From NCBI GenBank assembly GCA_023446865.1, contig JAEXPL010000343.1, positions 1-10,012 on the forward strand: a stretch of 10,012 nucleotides of DNA, in the 5' to 3' direction. Shown piece by piece: positions 1 to 6,001 of this stretch. The DNA comes from Verrucomicrobiota bacterium (GTDB lineage: Bacteria > Verrucomicrobiota > Verrucomicrobiia > Opitutales > Opitutaceae). Positions within the stretch are counted from its first letter, which is position 1; every line of letters starts with the position of its first letter. The position numbers and the translations under genes were made by a program. Under the pieces are notes generated by a model that was given only the letters and a program-made list of their open reading frames with translations, was not told the origin of the DNA and did not search any database.

Positions 1-1204
1 GGGTGGCGGCGAGACGGGCGTGGAGGTTGTACCAGATGATCGGAGCCGCGAGCGCGAGGCCGAGGAGGACCGCGGCGAGGAGTCCCACGAAGGCGAGTCG
101 GCCGTCGAAGACGATCTGCGAGCCCAAGGGCATATGGTCGGTGCCGAGGAGCCGGAGGAGGTCGATGCCGAGGGAGCCGAGGAGGGCGCCCAACAGGCCG
201 CCGACCAGGGTGAGCAGGAGGGTTTCGGCCAAGACCTCGAGGGCGACGTGGCGCCGGCGGGCGCCGAGGGCCTGGCGCACCGCGAGATCCTTCAGGCGAC
301 CGCTGGCACGGATGAGCAGCAGGTTGGCGAGGTTAACCGCGCCGATCAGGAGCAGGAAGATGCCGCCGGCCTGGAGCAGGAGCAGAGTGGGCCGGATCGT
401 GCGCACGTGGTCGGCATGCAGGGAGGCGACCGTGGTGTGGAAGCCGACATCCTTGACGAGCTGGGCGACGGGGTCGCCCTCGAGGAGGCGGACGTTGAAG
501 GCGTCAAGCTGCGCCTGGGCATCGGTGAGGGTGGCGCCGGGTGCGAGCCGCGCGATCATCTGCCAAGCGTTATTGTGGCGGCGGTCGATCTTGCGGTCTT
601 CGAGGTCGTGGCCGGCGGCGCGGAAGAACTGAGCGCGACTGGAGAGGAAGCGGAAACCGGGAGGCAGGACGCCGACGACGGTGATCGTGAGCCCGTCGTT
701 GAGGAAGGTGCGGCCGAGCACGGCGGGATCGGCCTTGAAGTGGCGGCGCCAAAACTCGTCGGTGAGGACGGCGACCATGTCGGTCTGGTAGGTGAGGTCG
801 GCGTCGGTGAAGGTGTGGCCGAGGGCGAGGGGCACGCCGAGGGTGGCGAAGAATTCGGGCGAGACGCGGGCGGCTTCGACGCGATTGGGCGAGGCGCCGT
901 CGCCGACGATGAAACTGGCGTCCTGATAGATGGAGACCGAGGCGAGCGCGGGGAGGGCGCCGCGGCGTTCGAAGTAGTTGGGGATTGAGGCGCCGGAGCG
1001 TTCGACGCCGGCGCCGGGATACGCGTTGAAGAGGATCGCGAGGCGGTCGGGCTCGGGGAAGGGCAGGGCGCGGAGCAGGACGGCGTCGACCACGGCGAAG
1101 AGCGCGAGGTTGGCACCGAGGCAGAGCGCGATGGTGGCGATCGCAGTGGCTGTGAAGCCAGGTGTCTTGGCGAGGGCGCGAAGGGCGTGGCGGAGGGTGG
1201 ACAT
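1..1204 (-). CDS. FtsX/MacB-type ABC permease A1, ADOP-like (3' part outside the window)
   Basis: This is the N-terminal 401 residues of a duplicated ABC permease; the frame is open to the window edge, so the second half is missing. The start MSTLRHALRALAKTPGF aligns with the starts of the two complete permeases here, which fixes the ATG. Visible parts: TM1 about residues 17-40, a MacB-like periplasmic core domain about 48-265 (with the usual EFFATLGVPLALG and VVGVLPPGFRF motifs), TM2 about 273-297, the cytoplasmic coupling segment DLAVRQALGARRRH about 306-319, TM3 325-345 and TM4 370-390. In the family, such proteins sit in the inner membrane and act with an ABC ATPase in export or mechanotransmission. 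It lies 334 bp downstream of permease A2, separated by repeats, so co-transcription is uncertain. No Shine-Dalgarno box precedes the ATG. Substrate unknown. Family call firm, function unknown. Confidence 0.9.
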   Translation of the reverse strand, partial: MSTLRHALRALAKTPGFTATAIATIALCLGANLALFAVVDAVLLRALPFPEPDRLAILFNAYPGAGVERSGASIPNYFERRGALPALASVSIYQDASFIVGDGASPNRVEAARVSPEFFATLGVPLALGHTFTDADLTYQTDMVAVLTDEFWRRHFKADPAVLGRTFLNDGLTITVVGVLPPGFRFLSSRAQFFRAAGHDLEDRKIDRRHNNAWQMIARLAPGATLTDAQAQLDAFNVRLLEGDPVAQLVKDVGFHTTVASLHADHVRTIRPTLLLLQAGGIFLLLIGAVNLANLLLIRASGRLKDLAVRQALGARRRHVALEVLAETLLLTLVGGLLGALLGSLGIDLLRLLGTDHMPLGSQIVFDGRLAFVGLLAAVLLGLALAAPIIWYNLHARLAAT

Positions 1205-1211
1205 GGGAAGA

Positions 1212-1356
1212 GCGGAATGCAGAGTGCGGAATGGCGGAGAGAGGAATGTGGAAAACTGGAATCGGGCACGAACGGAGGGCCGGAGGACGGAGGAGGAATA
1301 TCTGGGACTCAGGAACTCAGGGACGGAGGGGAATTGCGGAAAGGGGATTGGGCGGA
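1212..1356. repeat. Degenerate tandem heptamer array (downstream part of the A2-A1 spacer)
   Basis: The spacer next to the permease A1 start is purine-rich on the plus strand and shows period-7 structure. Units GCGGAAT at 1212-1218 and 1226-1232 flank GCAGAGT, and from 1301 to 1349 seven successive 7-mers can be phased (for example CTCAGGA, ACTCAGG, GACGGAG, GCGGAAA). Between 1233 and 1300 the phase slips by a base or two, and GACGGAGG-like cores continue. No credible ORF, promoter or RNA is seen here. On the coding strand the array gives a run of CATTCCGC-like units that ends directly at the A1 start codon. Unit boundaries were assigned by eye. Confidence 0.7.
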
Positions 1357-1359
1357 GGT

Positions 1360-1415
1360 GGGTCGGCCTTTGGCCTCCCTCGCCTCGTTCCCCCCGCGTA
1401 CCTACTGGAACGCGG
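1360..1415. repeat. REP-like palindromic element, copy 1
   Basis: It begins with GGGTCGGCCTTTGGCCTCCC, which holds a GGCC-TTT-GGCC mini-hairpin, and ends with a perfect 6-bp inverted repeat CCGCGT (1394-1399) / ACGCGG (1410-1415) around a 10-base loop. A second element at 4822-4868 has the same first part with one mismatch. Its terminal hairpin matches this one with one mismatch when read on the opposite strand. An alternative pairing CGTTCC (1386-1391) / GGAACG (1407-1412) overlaps. The element sits between heptamer arrays, well away from coding sequence, like dispersed intergenic palindromes in other bacteria. No adjacent transposase (RAYT) is visible. Confidence 0.6.
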
Positions 1416-1455
1416 CTGATTTCGCGCTTGCGCGCTGTGGTACGAGGCTGGGTGG

Positions 1456-1531
1456 GCGGAGGGCAGATTGTGGACGACGGAGGACGGATGCGCGGGATCG
1501 GAAAATCGAAAAGCGGCGATCGAAAATCGGA
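1456..1531. repeat. Degenerate tandem heptamer array just downstream of permease A2
   Basis: Period-7 units are phased from 1456 to 1490 (GCGGAGG, GCAGATT, GTGGACG, ACGGAGG, ACGGATG). A different heptamer family, with AATCGAA/GATCGAA units, runs from 1497 to 1531, ending seven bases short of the A2 stop codon at 1539-1541. The same AATCGAA type abuts the ATPase stop codon at 4026-4046. The 15-mer GACGACGGAGGACGG at 1473-1487 recurs exactly at 3981-3995. The stretch between this array and the palindromic element (1416-1455) shows only a short CGCGC-TT-GCGCG inverted repeat and no gene. Confidence 0.7.
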
Positions 1532-1538
1532 AACCCTG

Positions 1539-3929
1539 TCACTCGGCGCGAAGGGCTTCGAGGGTGGTGATGCGCGTGGCGCGCCGGGCGGGAAGGTAGG
1601 AGGCGGTGAGGGTGGCGCCGACGAGAACGAGGGTGGCGACAAGGTAGCTCAGGGCGTCGAACGGGCCGTTGGCGTACAGGATCGAGGAGAGCAGGCGACT
1701 GGCGGCGAAGGCCCCGGCCAACCCGAGGAGCACCGCGAGGGCGACCAGGCGAACGCCCTGCCCGACCACGAGGCGGAGGAGGTCCGCGGTCTGCGCGCCG
1801 ACGGCGAGGCGGATGCCGAGTTCGCGGGTGCGTTGTTGCACCGAGAATTCAACGACACCATAGGCGCCGAGGGCGGCGAGCAGTAGGGAAGCAGCGGAGA
1901 ATCCGACGAGCAACGACAGGATGAGTCGCGGTTGTTCCAGACTGGCGGCGCGCCGCTCCGCCAGAGTCTGGACATGAAAGACCGGGACGGTGGGATCGAT
2001 TTCCTTGATGGCCGCGCGGATCGACGGAAGCAGCGTTTCGGCCCGGAGCCGAGTGGGCGAGGACGCGTCGCTGGCGCGTACGACCAAGCGCGTCGTGCCC
2101 CACAGAAACCGGTGCATCGACCAGTAGAATGTGGGGACGGCGCCTGAGCCCAGACTGCGGCTGCGCACGTCGCCCACCACACCGACCACGGTGAGGCGAT
2201 CACCGTCGACGGCGGGGCTGGTGAGTTGGCGGCCGATCGGATCGGCATCGCCAAACAGTATCTTCGCCAGTGACGCCGAAAGCACGACCGAGCGCCGGGC
2301 TTCGTCGGGCGGCATGCCGGCGAGGGTGCGGCCGCGCAGCAGCGGAATCTGCAGTGCGCCAAAAAGATCGCCGTCGATCAGCCGCCAGCTCGCCTGAAAC
2401 GGTTTGCCGGCGGGCAAAGGAGACGCGCCGACAGGGTAAACCGGATTCATCGTGTCGCCTTCGGCGAAGGGGAGCAGGTGGATGAGGCCGACGTGCGACA
2501 CTCCGGGCAGGGTGGCGACCCGCTCGGTGACACGTTCGTAGAACTGGAGCGCGCGTTCGTTGCTCGGGAGGCGGAGGGAGAGCGTCAGAACATTCTTCGG
2601 ATTAAATCCGGGGTTGACCTGGAGCAGGTGGAGGAAACTCCGGCCGAGCAGCACCGTGCCCACCAGCAGTGTGAGGGAGATCGCCAGTTGCGCCACGACC
2701 ATCGAGTCGCGGAGGCGGGAGTGGTGACCGCCGCGGGGCCCACGGGATTTCAACGCGCCTTGGGGCTGCGTATGGGCTGCTTTGAGTGCCGGACCGAGTG
2801 CGGCGAACACCGCGGTGAGAATCGTTGCGGCCAGGGCTCCTGTCAGCACACGGAGGTCGAGGGAAATTTCTCCGGCGCGCGGCAGTGGCAGCGAGCGCAT
2901 CGCATCGACGGCCCAGAGCGAGATCAGGACGCCGAGGGCGCCGCCGGCGGAGGTCACCACGACGCTCTCGGTCACGATTTGCCGTATGACCGCCATTCGG
3001 CTGGCACCGAGCGCGGTGCGGATGGCCAATTCGTGAGCGCGGGCGGACGCCCGCACGAGCAGCAGGTTGGAGAGATTGGCACAGGCGATCAGCAGGAGGA
3101 GCGCGACCGCCCCAAGCAGAACGAAGAGGGCGGTGCGCCACTCGCCGCCCACGACTTCGCGGGCCAACGGCACGGTTCCGGTGCGCCAATCGCAATCCGA
3201 GCCGGAGAATTCGGAATAGAGCTGGCTGGCCAGCGCTTTCATCTCGGCGTCGGCCCGGTCGAGGGTGATGCCGGGTTTGAGTCGCCCGTACACCGTAAGG
3301 CTGTGGTCGCGGCGGCGGTCGCCTCCAGTCTGCGCCGCGAGCGGGATCAAGATCTCCTGATTCCCGGGGAGGAACGCGCCGGCCGGCAGCACGCCCACGA
3401 TCGCGTAGCTCGTGCCGTCGAGCGTGAGGGACTGTTTGATGGCCTCGGGACTTCCGCCGAGGCGCCGCTGCCAAAATCCATGGCTGATGACCGCCACGTG
3501 GTTGCGACCCGGTTGGCTCTCCTCTTCGGAGAATCCGCGCCCGAGCTGGGTCGCGAGGCCGAGGGTGGGCAGCAGATTGGGCGTCGCATTCAGGACGTAG
3601 ACCATCTCGGCGCCGTCCCGCCCGGTGAGGTTCATGGCGTGGTCGTCGGCGGCAGCGAGCGACTCCCAGCTTTGGGTCCGCTCGCACCAATCACGGTAGT
3701 TGGGATACGAGGCGGTGAAACGGGAGATCTGTAGCGGCAGATTGGTCTCGTAGATGACCGCGAGCCGGTCCGACTCCGGCAACGCGATGGGCCGAAGCAC
3801 GAGGGCGTTGACCGTGCTGAACATCGTCGTGGCGGCACCGATGCCCAGCGCGACGATCAGCACCGCCACCACGGTGAATCCGGGCGAGCGGGAACATTGC
3901 CTGAGGGCGAAGCGGAGATCGCGGAGCAT
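1539..3929 (-). CDS. Duplicated FtsX/MacB-type ABC permease A2 (ADOP-like)
   Basis: A complete inner-membrane permease of 796 residues, the usual size for the two-module ADOP architecture. First module: TM1 about 17-40, MacB-like periplasmic domain about 48-265 with SYPNYRDW and VVYGRLKPG-like motifs (here LTVYGRLKPG), TM2 266-292, coupling segment ELAIRTALGASRM 300-312, TM3 320-345, TM4 360-383. Second module: TM5 410-432, second MacB-like domain about 440-665, TM6 668-692, coupling segment TRELGIRLAVGAQ 701-713, TM7 720-745, TM8 758-780, and the family C-terminal signature PARRATRITTLEALRAE. MacB/FtsX proteins couple ATP hydrolysis in the cytoplasm to movements of the periplasmic domain. 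It lies 117 bp downstream of the only ATPase in the window, which is its best candidate partner. The leader is heptamer repeat with no Shine-Dalgarno box; the start is fixed by alignment with permease B (MLxxLRFALRQ). Substrate unknown. Confidence 0.94.
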   Translation of the reverse strand: MLRDLRFALRQCSRSPGFTVVAVLIVALGIGAATTMFSTVNALVLRPIALPESDRLAVIYETNLPLQISRFTASYPNYRDWCERTQSWESLAAADDHAMNLTGRDGAEMVYVLNATPNLLPTLGLATQLGRGFSEEESQPGRNHVAVISHGFWQRRLGGSPEAIKQSLTLDGTSYAIVGVLPAGAFLPGNQEILIPLAAQTGGDRRRDHSLTVYGRLKPGITLDRADAEMKALASQLYSEFSGSDCDWRTGTVPLAREVVGGEWRTALFVLLGAVALLLLIACANLSNLLLVRASARAHELAIRTALGASRMAVIRQIVTESVVVTSAGGALGVLISLWAVDAMRSLPLPRAGEISLDLRVLTGALAATILTAVFAALGPALKAAHTQPQGALKSRGPRGGHHSRLRDSMVVAQLAISLTLLVGTVLLGRSFLHLLQVNPGFNPKNVLTLSLRLPSNERALQFYERVTERVATLPGVSHVGLIHLLPFAEGDTMNPVYPVGASPLPAGKPFQASWRLIDGDLFGALQIPLLRGRTLAGMPPDEARRSVVLSASLAKILFGDADPIGRQLTSPAVDGDRLTVVGVVGDVRSRSLGSGAVPTFYWSMHRFLWGTTRLVVRASDASSPTRLRAETLLPSIRAAIKEIDPTVPVFHVQTLAERRAASLEQPRLILSLLVGFSAASLLLAALGAYGVVEFSVQQRTRELGIRLAVGAQTADLLRLVVGQGVRLVALAVLLGLAGAFAASRLLSSILYANGPFDALSYLVATLVLVGATLTASYLPARRATRITTLEALRAE

Positions 3930-3933
3930 GGAG

Positions 3934-4046
3934 GAATGACCGATGACGAATGACTAATGGCGGACAGAGGACGGACGGCAGACGACGGAGGACGGGTTCG
4001 GAGGGCGAGGGTTTGGAAAAGGGGTAATCTGAAATCGAAAATCCCG
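3934..4046. repeat. Degenerate heptamer array filling the ATPase-A2 spacer
   Basis: The 117-bp spacer between the ATPase stop and the A2 start is mostly period-7 repeat. GAATGAC-type units (3934-3940, CGATGAC 3941-3947, GAATGAC 3948-3954) grade without a break into GAGGACG/GACGACG-type units up to about 4000. AATCTGA, AATCGAA and AATCCCG occupy 4026-4046, directly against the ATPase stop codon. Bases 4001-4025 are irregular. The phase can be followed over about nine successive units from 3934. No promoter or terminator is evident, so ATPase and A2 could be read as one transcript. Confidence 0.75.
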
Positions 4047-4715
4047 TCAGTTGGCGACTTGGAGGCCGTCGGCGAGGCGGATGATGCGGTGGCCGAAGGC
4101 GGCGTTCTCGGCGGAGTGGGTGACTTGGACGATGGTGACGCCGTCGTCGCGATTCAACTTCTGGAACAGCTCCATGATGGTGCGGCCTTGGTCGGAGTGG
4201 AGGTTGCCGGGGGGGTCGTCGGCGAGGAGGAGCTTGGGGTTGGCGGCGAGGGCGCGGGCGACGCCGACGAGCTGCTGCTGGCCGCCGGAGAGCTGGTTGG
4301 GGAAGAGGTCGCGTTTGCCGACCATCTGGAAGCGGTCGAGCAGGTCGCAGACGATGGACTGGCGTTCCTTGCGCGGGACGTTGCGGTAGGTGAGCGGGAT
4401 CTCGAGGTTCTCAGCGACGGTGAGGTCGTCGAGCAGGTGATAGGCCTGGAAGATGAAGCCGATGTTCTTCTTCTGGAGCTCGGAACGGCCCGCCTTGTTC
4501 AGCCGGTGGATGTCGACGTCCTGGAAACGGTATTCGCCCTCCCACTCCGAGTCGTGCAGGCCGAGGATGTGGAGGAGCGTGGACTTGCCGGAGCCGGAGG
4601 GGCCCATGACGGAGACGAACTCGCCCTCCTGGATCTCGAGGTTGATGTTGCGCAGGGCGTAGTAGGGACCGCTCTTGAGCGGGTACACGCGGGAGAGGTG
4701 GCGGAGGGTGAGCAT
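4047..4715 (-). CDS. LolD/MacB-type ABC transporter ATP-binding protein with altered Walker B
   Basis: A 222-residue cytoplasmic ATPase subunit of the lipoprotein-export/MacB class, full length for the family. Motifs in order: Walker A GPSGSGKST 38-46, Q-loop glutamine in IGFIFQ (Q90), signature LSGGQQQLVGVARAL 142-156, Walker B LLLADD 162-167, D-loop region GNLHS 170-174, and H-loop histidine in VTHS (H200). In canonical relatives the region reads ADEPTGNLD and the signature QQQRVAIARAL. Here the catalytic glutamate position is aspartate (D167), PT is PP, and the signature arginine is leucine. All other key residues are intact, so ATP binding is expected; hydrolysis may be slowed. Start chosen at MLTLRHLSRVYPL because it matches the family N terminus; the frame stays open far upstream, but that stretch is antisense to other genes. 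It lies between the jelly-roll gene and permease A2 and is the only ATPase seen among four permeases. Confidence 0.93.
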   Translation of the reverse strand: MLTLRHLSRVYPLKSGPYYALRNINLEIQEGEFVSVMGPSGSGKSTLLHILGLHDSEWEGEYRFQDVDIHRLNKAGRSELQKKNIGFIFQAYHLLDDLTVAENLEIPLTYRNVPRKERQSIVCDLLDRFQMVGKRDLFPNQLSGGQQQLVGVARALAANPKLLLADDPPGNLHSDQGRTIMELFQKLNRDDGVTIVQVTHSAENAAFGHRIIRLADGLQVAN

Positions 4716-4720
4716 GGGCG

Positions 4721-4820
4721 GTGGACAGTGGACGGACGACAGACGGCGGAGGACGGAATCGCTGCTCTGGCGAGCAGCGCCACAGGCGGAAGGCAGAAGC
4801 CGGAAAACGGAAGGCGGAGG
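4721..4820. repeat. Degenerate heptamer arrays upstream of the ATPase gene
   Basis: Two phased blocks flank a hairpin. From 4721 to 4755 the units are GTGGACA, GTGGACG, GACGACA, GACGGCG and GAGGACG. From 4786 to 4820 they are GCGGAAG, GCAGAAG, CCGGAAA, ACGGAAG and GCGGAGG, five exact 7-base steps. The first block ends five bases from the ATPase start codon, so the mRNA leader is a pyrimidine-rich repeat with no Shine-Dalgarno box. Block one shares GGCGGAGGACGG- and GACGGAGGACGG-like cores with the arrays at 1473-1487 and 3981-3995. Confidence 0.75.
4760..4779. other. Perfect 8-bp hairpin in the leader of the ATPase gene
   Basis: CGCTGCTC (4760-4767), loop TGGC, GAGCAGCG (4772-4779) form a perfect GC-rich stem with a tetraloop, placed between the two heptamer blocks and 45 bases upstream of the ATPase start. 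No T-run follows on the minus strand, so it is not a textbook Rho-independent terminator. It could be an RNA processing or stability element between the jelly-roll gene and the ATPase gene, or part of the dispersed repeat. The pairing is seen directly; the role is inference. Confidence 0.5.
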
Positions 4821-4821
4821 A

Positions 4822-4868
4822 GGGTCGGCCTCTGGCCTCCCGCGCCGCGTTCCAGTGGGTACGCGGCG
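4822..4868. repeat. REP-like palindromic element, copy 2
   Basis: GGGTCGGCCTCTGGCCTCCC is followed by a perfect 8-bp inverted repeat CGCCGCGT (4843-4850) / ACGCGGCG (4861-4868) around a 10-base loop. The element ends two bases from the stop codon of the jelly-roll gene at 4871-4873, so its stem would form at the 3' end of that message. It is the partner of copy 1 at 1360-1415: the first part differs at one base, and the loop of the terminal hairpin matches copy 1 on the opposite strand. It could act as an mRNA-end stabiliser; no T-tract follows the stem. Confidence 0.6.
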
Positions 4869-4870
4869 GG

Positions 4871-5950
4871 TTAGTCTTCGAGGTGAAAGAGGCGGTAGAG
4901 CGAGTCGGCGGGGCGATCGCGGCGCGAGTCCCAGTATTTGGTGAACTGGGTTTGGGTGAGAATGCCGATCGGCCCCTCGTAGATGCCGCCGAGGCCGTGG
5001 GTGTCGCAGACCCGCACGGCGAGGACGTTGTTTTCCCGCAGCAGCGAGGCGGCGAAGTTGTAGGCGCGGTTCAGCGAGTAGGTGCGGTCGTCGCCGTGCT
5101 GGACGGGATCGTCGACCGGGCCGCTGCCACCGATGCGAACGCCGTTGAGGAAGACCTCGTCGTAGTCGTCGATCTTGCCGAGCACGAGCACGAGGGTCTT
5201 CTCGGCGAAGGTCCGGTCGAGCCGGAAGCTCTTCCGGTACCAGCCGTAACCATCGAGCTGCGGGTAGCCGGCGTGCTCCCAGGCGGCGGGCACCATGATC
5301 GGATGGAACGGCGTCTCGTCGCACGCCGGGTCCTTCCACGCCGGGTTGTCGCCGGGGGCGAACAGCCATGCGCCCGCGAGGGCGAGGCCGGCGGGCAGCG
5401 GGTAACCGGAGTACAGCCCGATGCGACCGTCGACGATGCCGCCGACCCCGCCGCCATCGAAGACCCGGACCGCGACCACGTTGGGTGTGTCCGAAGAAAG
5501 GTACGACGGCGGGATCGCGTAGGCTCGGCGCTCGCCGTAGGCGGAGCGATAGTCCGGCGGGAACTGGCCGGAGCCGCCCACGCGGTGTCCGTTGACGAAG
5601 ACCTCGTCGACATCGTCGATGCGGCCGAGTGCAAGCACGAGGCTCTCGTCCGCGTTGCCGGAGGGGAGCGTGAACGTCTTCCGGTACCAGGCGAAGCCGT
5701 TGTAGTCGCGGTAGCCCTCGTCCTGCCAGGTGGCGGGCGCGGCGACCTTCGCCCACGCGGAGTCGTCGAAGTTGGGTTGGGCTCGGGCCGGATCGTCGCC
5801 GGCGGCGAAGCGCCAGGTGCCGTCGAGGCGGACGACACGTTTGGCGGTATGCGGCGAACCGGGAAACGGGTTGTCGGCGTGGGCGACACCGGTGGCGGCG
5901 AACAGCAGCGCAAGGCCCAGAAGGGAGTGGCGAAGGCGGGACGATTTCAT
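4871..5950 (-). CDS. Secreted protein with two tandem beta-galactosidase-type jelly-roll domains
   Basis: A 359-residue protein with a clear signal peptide (basic MKSSRLRH, hydrophobic LLGLALLFAATG, likely cleavage after AHA at 25), so it is exported. It consists of two homologous domains, about residues 42-180 and 192-330. Both share a W(R/L)FAxGD(D/N)P opening, PAxW(Q/E), GxxWYRK(T/S)F, LGxIDDxDEVFxNGxRxGGSG, NxxAVRVxD and a GGI...GxIG closing motif. These are features of the glycoside hydrolase family 2 N-terminal sugar-binding fold, also found as an accessory in sialate O-acetylesterases. No catalytic domain, GDSL motif or glycosidase acid residues are present, so a binding role is more likely than an enzyme. 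A charged tail (331-359) follows. It lies 51 bp after permease B and 155 bp before the ATPase gene, which suggests a periplasmic partner, but ligand and link are unproven. No Shine-Dalgarno box. Confidence 0.87.
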   Translation of the reverse strand: MKSSRLRHSLLGLALLFAATGVAHADNPFPGSPHTAKRVVRLDGTWRFAAGDDPARAQPNFDDSAWAKVAAPATWQDEGYRDYNGFAWYRKTFTLPSGNADESLVLALGRIDDVDEVFVNGHRVGGSGQFPPDYRSAYGERRAYAIPPSYLSSDTPNVVAVRVFDGGGVGGIVDGRIGLYSGYPLPAGLALAGAWLFAPGDNPAWKDPACDETPFHPIMVPAAWEHAGYPQLDGYGWYRKSFRLDRTFAEKTLVLVLGKIDDYDEVFLNGVRIGGSGPVDDPVQHGDDRTYSLNRAYNFAASLLRENNVLAVRVCDTHGLGGIYEGPIGILTQTQFTKYWDSRRDRPADSLYRLFHLED

Positions 5951-6001
5951 GGAGAGGATGGGGAGACGCAGGAGTGAAAGAGCTGAGGCAACGGGGCGGG
6001 A

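Noticed and set aside
556..1269. Minus-strand 237-codon frame starting at 1269
   Set aside because: It is a Ser/Pro/Arg-rich shifted frame inside permease A1, whose own frame shows clear permease motifs from the ATG at 1204.
2478..3734. Plus-strand 418-codon open frame, with a similar one at 4721-5977
   Set aside because: Both lie opposite well-supported genes (permease A2 and the jelly-roll protein) and have low-complexity, Glu/Gly-rich translations.
3934..4000. CRISPR array
   Set aside because: Repeat units are 7 bases long, degenerate and contiguous, without spacers or cas genes.
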